DNA from: Candidatus Gastranaerophilales bacterium
GTDB taxonomy: Bacteria; Cyanobacteriota; Vampirovibrionia; Gastranaerophilales; Gastranaerophilaceae
Length of the DNA stretch: 64,000 nucleotides
Assembly: GCA_944326605.1 (NCBI GenBank)
Contig: CALVEM010000008.1
Location: forward strand, 36,463 to 100,462
Reading direction: 5' to 3'
Shown one piece after another: positions 62,552 to 64,000 of the stretch; within the stretch, counting starts at the first letter, position 1, and the number at the start of each line of letters is the position of its first letter. The notes beneath the pieces were generated by a model. It was not told the origin of the DNA, did no database searches, and saw nothing but the letters and a program-made list of their open reading frames with translations. The position numbers and the translations under genes are program-made.

Positions 62552-63814
62552 ATGATAATTATGTTTTTTCTATATAAAATACTTGCTACAATTTTGTTTT
62601 TAATATCATTGCCTTTATATGCAATAGTACGACTGTGCCGCGGCAAGGAGCTATCAGGCTGGAAGGAAAAACTCGGAAATTTTGACACTCCTGATTTGGG
62701 TAAAAAAGTTATTATGTTTCATGGAGTTTCGGTAGGAGAAGTTATCGCGCTTGAAAATCTTATAAAAAAGGCAAAAGAAACATTCCCCGATTACAAAATT
62801 GTTGTAACAACAGGAACGAAAACAGGACAGGAAATAGCTAAAAAGAAATTCAAAGATATCGCGGATTTTATAACATATTTTCCGTTTGATATTACAATAT
62901 GTGTAAAAACATTTCTTGACAAAATCAAACCGTCTGTTGTTCTGATTGCAGAGACTGAACTCTGGCCGACATTTGCAGATTACTGCAAAAAAAGAAATAT
63001 TCCGCTTTTCGTAATAAACGGCAGAATATCAGATTCTACATTTAAACTCTACAAATTTATGAAACCGTTCTTTGCAGGTCTTTTTAAAAATTACACAGGA
63101 ATTCTTACTCAGAGCGAACTTGATCGAGAAAAATTTATTCAAATCGGAGCTGACAAAAATAAAACAGAAATAATGAAAAACCTTAAATTTGATGTAAAAC
63201 GCATTGATGCAAATTTTGACTTAAATCAGGAAAATTTCAGAGTAATTATTGCAGGCAGTACACATAAAGGCGAAGATGAAATAATACTCGATACCTTTAA
63301 AAAGTTAAAAGCGGAATTTTCAGATATAAAACTCTTACTTGCCCCCAGGCATTTGACAAGAGTAAACGATGTAAAAGTGCTTGCGGACAAAACAGGATTT
63401 ACCTCCGGTTACCGTTCAAAAAGTGATAAATTCGATAAAAACGATATTATTATACTTGATACTTTAGGCGAATTAAGCAGAATTTATCAAATCTGCGACT
63501 TTGCATTTATAGGCGGAAGTTTTAATAAAACCGGAGGGCATAATCCATTAGAAGCCGTTGTGTACAATAAACCGATTATTTCGGGACCGTCTATCCACAA
63601 TTTTAGAGATATTTACTGGATTTTATCCCGCTCAAAAGCCGGAAAAATCGTAAAAAATCCCGAGGAATTGTATCTGCAAATGAAAAAACTACTCTCTGAC
63701 AAAAATTTCTATATTGAAAGCTGCAATGATTGTAAAAATATTTTTGAAGATCAACAGGGAGCTTTAGATTTTGTAATTAAAAAATTAAATGCTCTGTTTA
63801 ATCCTTCATTGTAA
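62552..63814 (+). CDS. waaA: 3-deoxy-D-manno-octulosonic acid transferase
   Basis: 420 residues (417 if it starts at ATG 62561). An N-terminal membrane helix is followed by a GT-B fold: MFHGVSVGEVIALENLI, YFPFDITICVKTFL, VVLIAETELWPTF, then ASTHKGEDEIILDTF-type and GGSFNKTGGHNPLEAVVYNKP motifs. It adds Kdo to lipid A precursor, so the cell has a lipopolysaccharide outer membrane. The promoter's -10 box almost touches the start, so the mRNA is leaderless or nearly so. Confidence 0.94.
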   Translation: MIIMFFLYKILATILFLISLPLYAIVRLCRGKELSGWKEKLGNFDTPDLGKKVIMFHGVSVGEVIALENLIKKAKETFPDYKIVVTTGTKTGQEIAKKKFKDIADFITYFPFDITICVKTFLDKIKPSVVLIAETELWPTFADYCKKRNIPLFVINGRISDSTFKLYKFMKPFFAGLFKNYTGILTQSELDREKFIQIGADKNKTEIMKNLKFDVKRIDANFDLNQENFRVIIAGSTHKGEDEIILDTFKKLKAEFSDIKLLLAPRHLTRVNDVKVLADKTGFTSGYRSKSDKFDKNDIIILDTLGELSRIYQICDFAFIGGSFNKTGGHNPLEAVVYNKPIISGPSIHNFRDIYWILSRSKAGKIVKNPEELYLQMKKLLSDKNFYIESCNDCKNIFEDQQGALDFVIKKLNALFNPSL

Positions 63815-63950
63815 TGATTTGCATAATTTTACATAATTCAAATAGTTGATTTATATTACGGAATGTAACATTTTTTGATATAATAATTAAAGAATTTCCC
63901 TGCTTCTGCCGTTAACTGTAGAGAGGAAACAAAACGAAAGGGAACATGTC

Positions 63951-64000
63951 ATGGGTATGGCAGCTTCGCAAGCCAGATTCTTAGGACTGACTGCGAGAAA
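63951..64000 (+). CDS. start of a second MGM-type gene (cut by window end)
   Basis: Only 16 codons are present: MGMAASQARFLGLTAR. The pattern M-G-M-x-A-x-Q-A-R-x-L-x-x-T-x-R matches the start of the 557-residue protein at 36609-38282. GAAAGGGAAC lies just ahead. A -10-like TATAAT lies near 63880. Confidence 0.7.
   Translation, partial: MGMAASQARFLGLTAR

Overview
The window looks like a chromosome segment from an uncultured gut-type member of the Gastranaerophilales (Vampirovibrionia/Melainabacteria, the non-photosynthetic sister group of cyanobacteria). The grounds are low GC, an outer-membrane lipid A gene (waaA), several pseudopilin-like genes carrying a variant of FTLAEVLITLGIIGVVAA, small lineage-type proteins with FxG motifs, and two genes beginning M-G-M-x-A-x-Q-A-R, a start I associate with this lineage. 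This placement is inference from protein style; no rRNA is present. No CRISPR array, transposase gene or prophage is visible.

Layout. 1-5.7 kb: yebC, a GGDEF protein, tsaE and tsaB (t6A tRNA modification), then two HNH-type paralogues. 5.8-13.9 kb: a small orphan, pnp, a sugar kinase, purA and three pseudopilin-like genes. 13.9-24 kb: an M16 peptidase, gapA, another pseudopilin, radA, an HD-GYP protein, a PanE-like reductase. 23.7-29 kb: a minus-strand operon of a radical SAM/DUF2344 fusion, RNase E/G and two small membrane proteins. 29-36 kb: a GT-D glycosyltransferase, two RWYD-repeat paralogues, exported proteins, a BlaI-type regulator, an alanine/Na+ symporter and a family 4 uracil-DNA glycosylase. 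36-44 kb: a Tyr-rich coiled-coil protein between inverted repeats, a sensor kinase, a response regulator with a degenerate PilB/GspE-like ATPase, and a decayed pseudopilin. 44-57 kb: nupC, a membrane-tailed starch-synthase-like protein, tRNA-Lys, an HTH regulator, pth, a TPR protein, pilC/gspF, clpC. 56.6-64 kb: a sixth pseudopilin, tRNA-Glu, a TonB-like protein, a candidate small RNA, an HI0933-type flavoprotein, folK, waaA and the start of a second MGM-type gene.

Main discovery candidate. All six pseudopilin-like genes start with a strong Shine-Dalgarno and an ATG, and 8-11 codons later run into a poly-C or poly-G tract of 9-10 bases. Tracts of this length occur nowhere else in the window except a second one inside the decayed member. 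In every gene the tract as given puts the start codon out of frame with the prepilin domain, and in every gene 11 bases (or 8) would restore one continuous frame. The frame after the tract is open up to the prepilin segment in all six, even where the leader carries 60-90 codons of dispersed-repeat DNA. This looks like a set of slippage-switched (phase-variable) pilin genes with the switch in the leader peptide; slippage-mediated expression or homopolymer miscalling are the alternatives.

Other structure: a MITE-like element with 24-26 bp terminal inverted repeats, a REP-like palindrome with compensatory stem changes, about eight genes whose -10 box lies 4-8 bases before the start codon (leaderless mRNAs), and a promoter-stem-terminator unit that looks like an unannotated small RNA.
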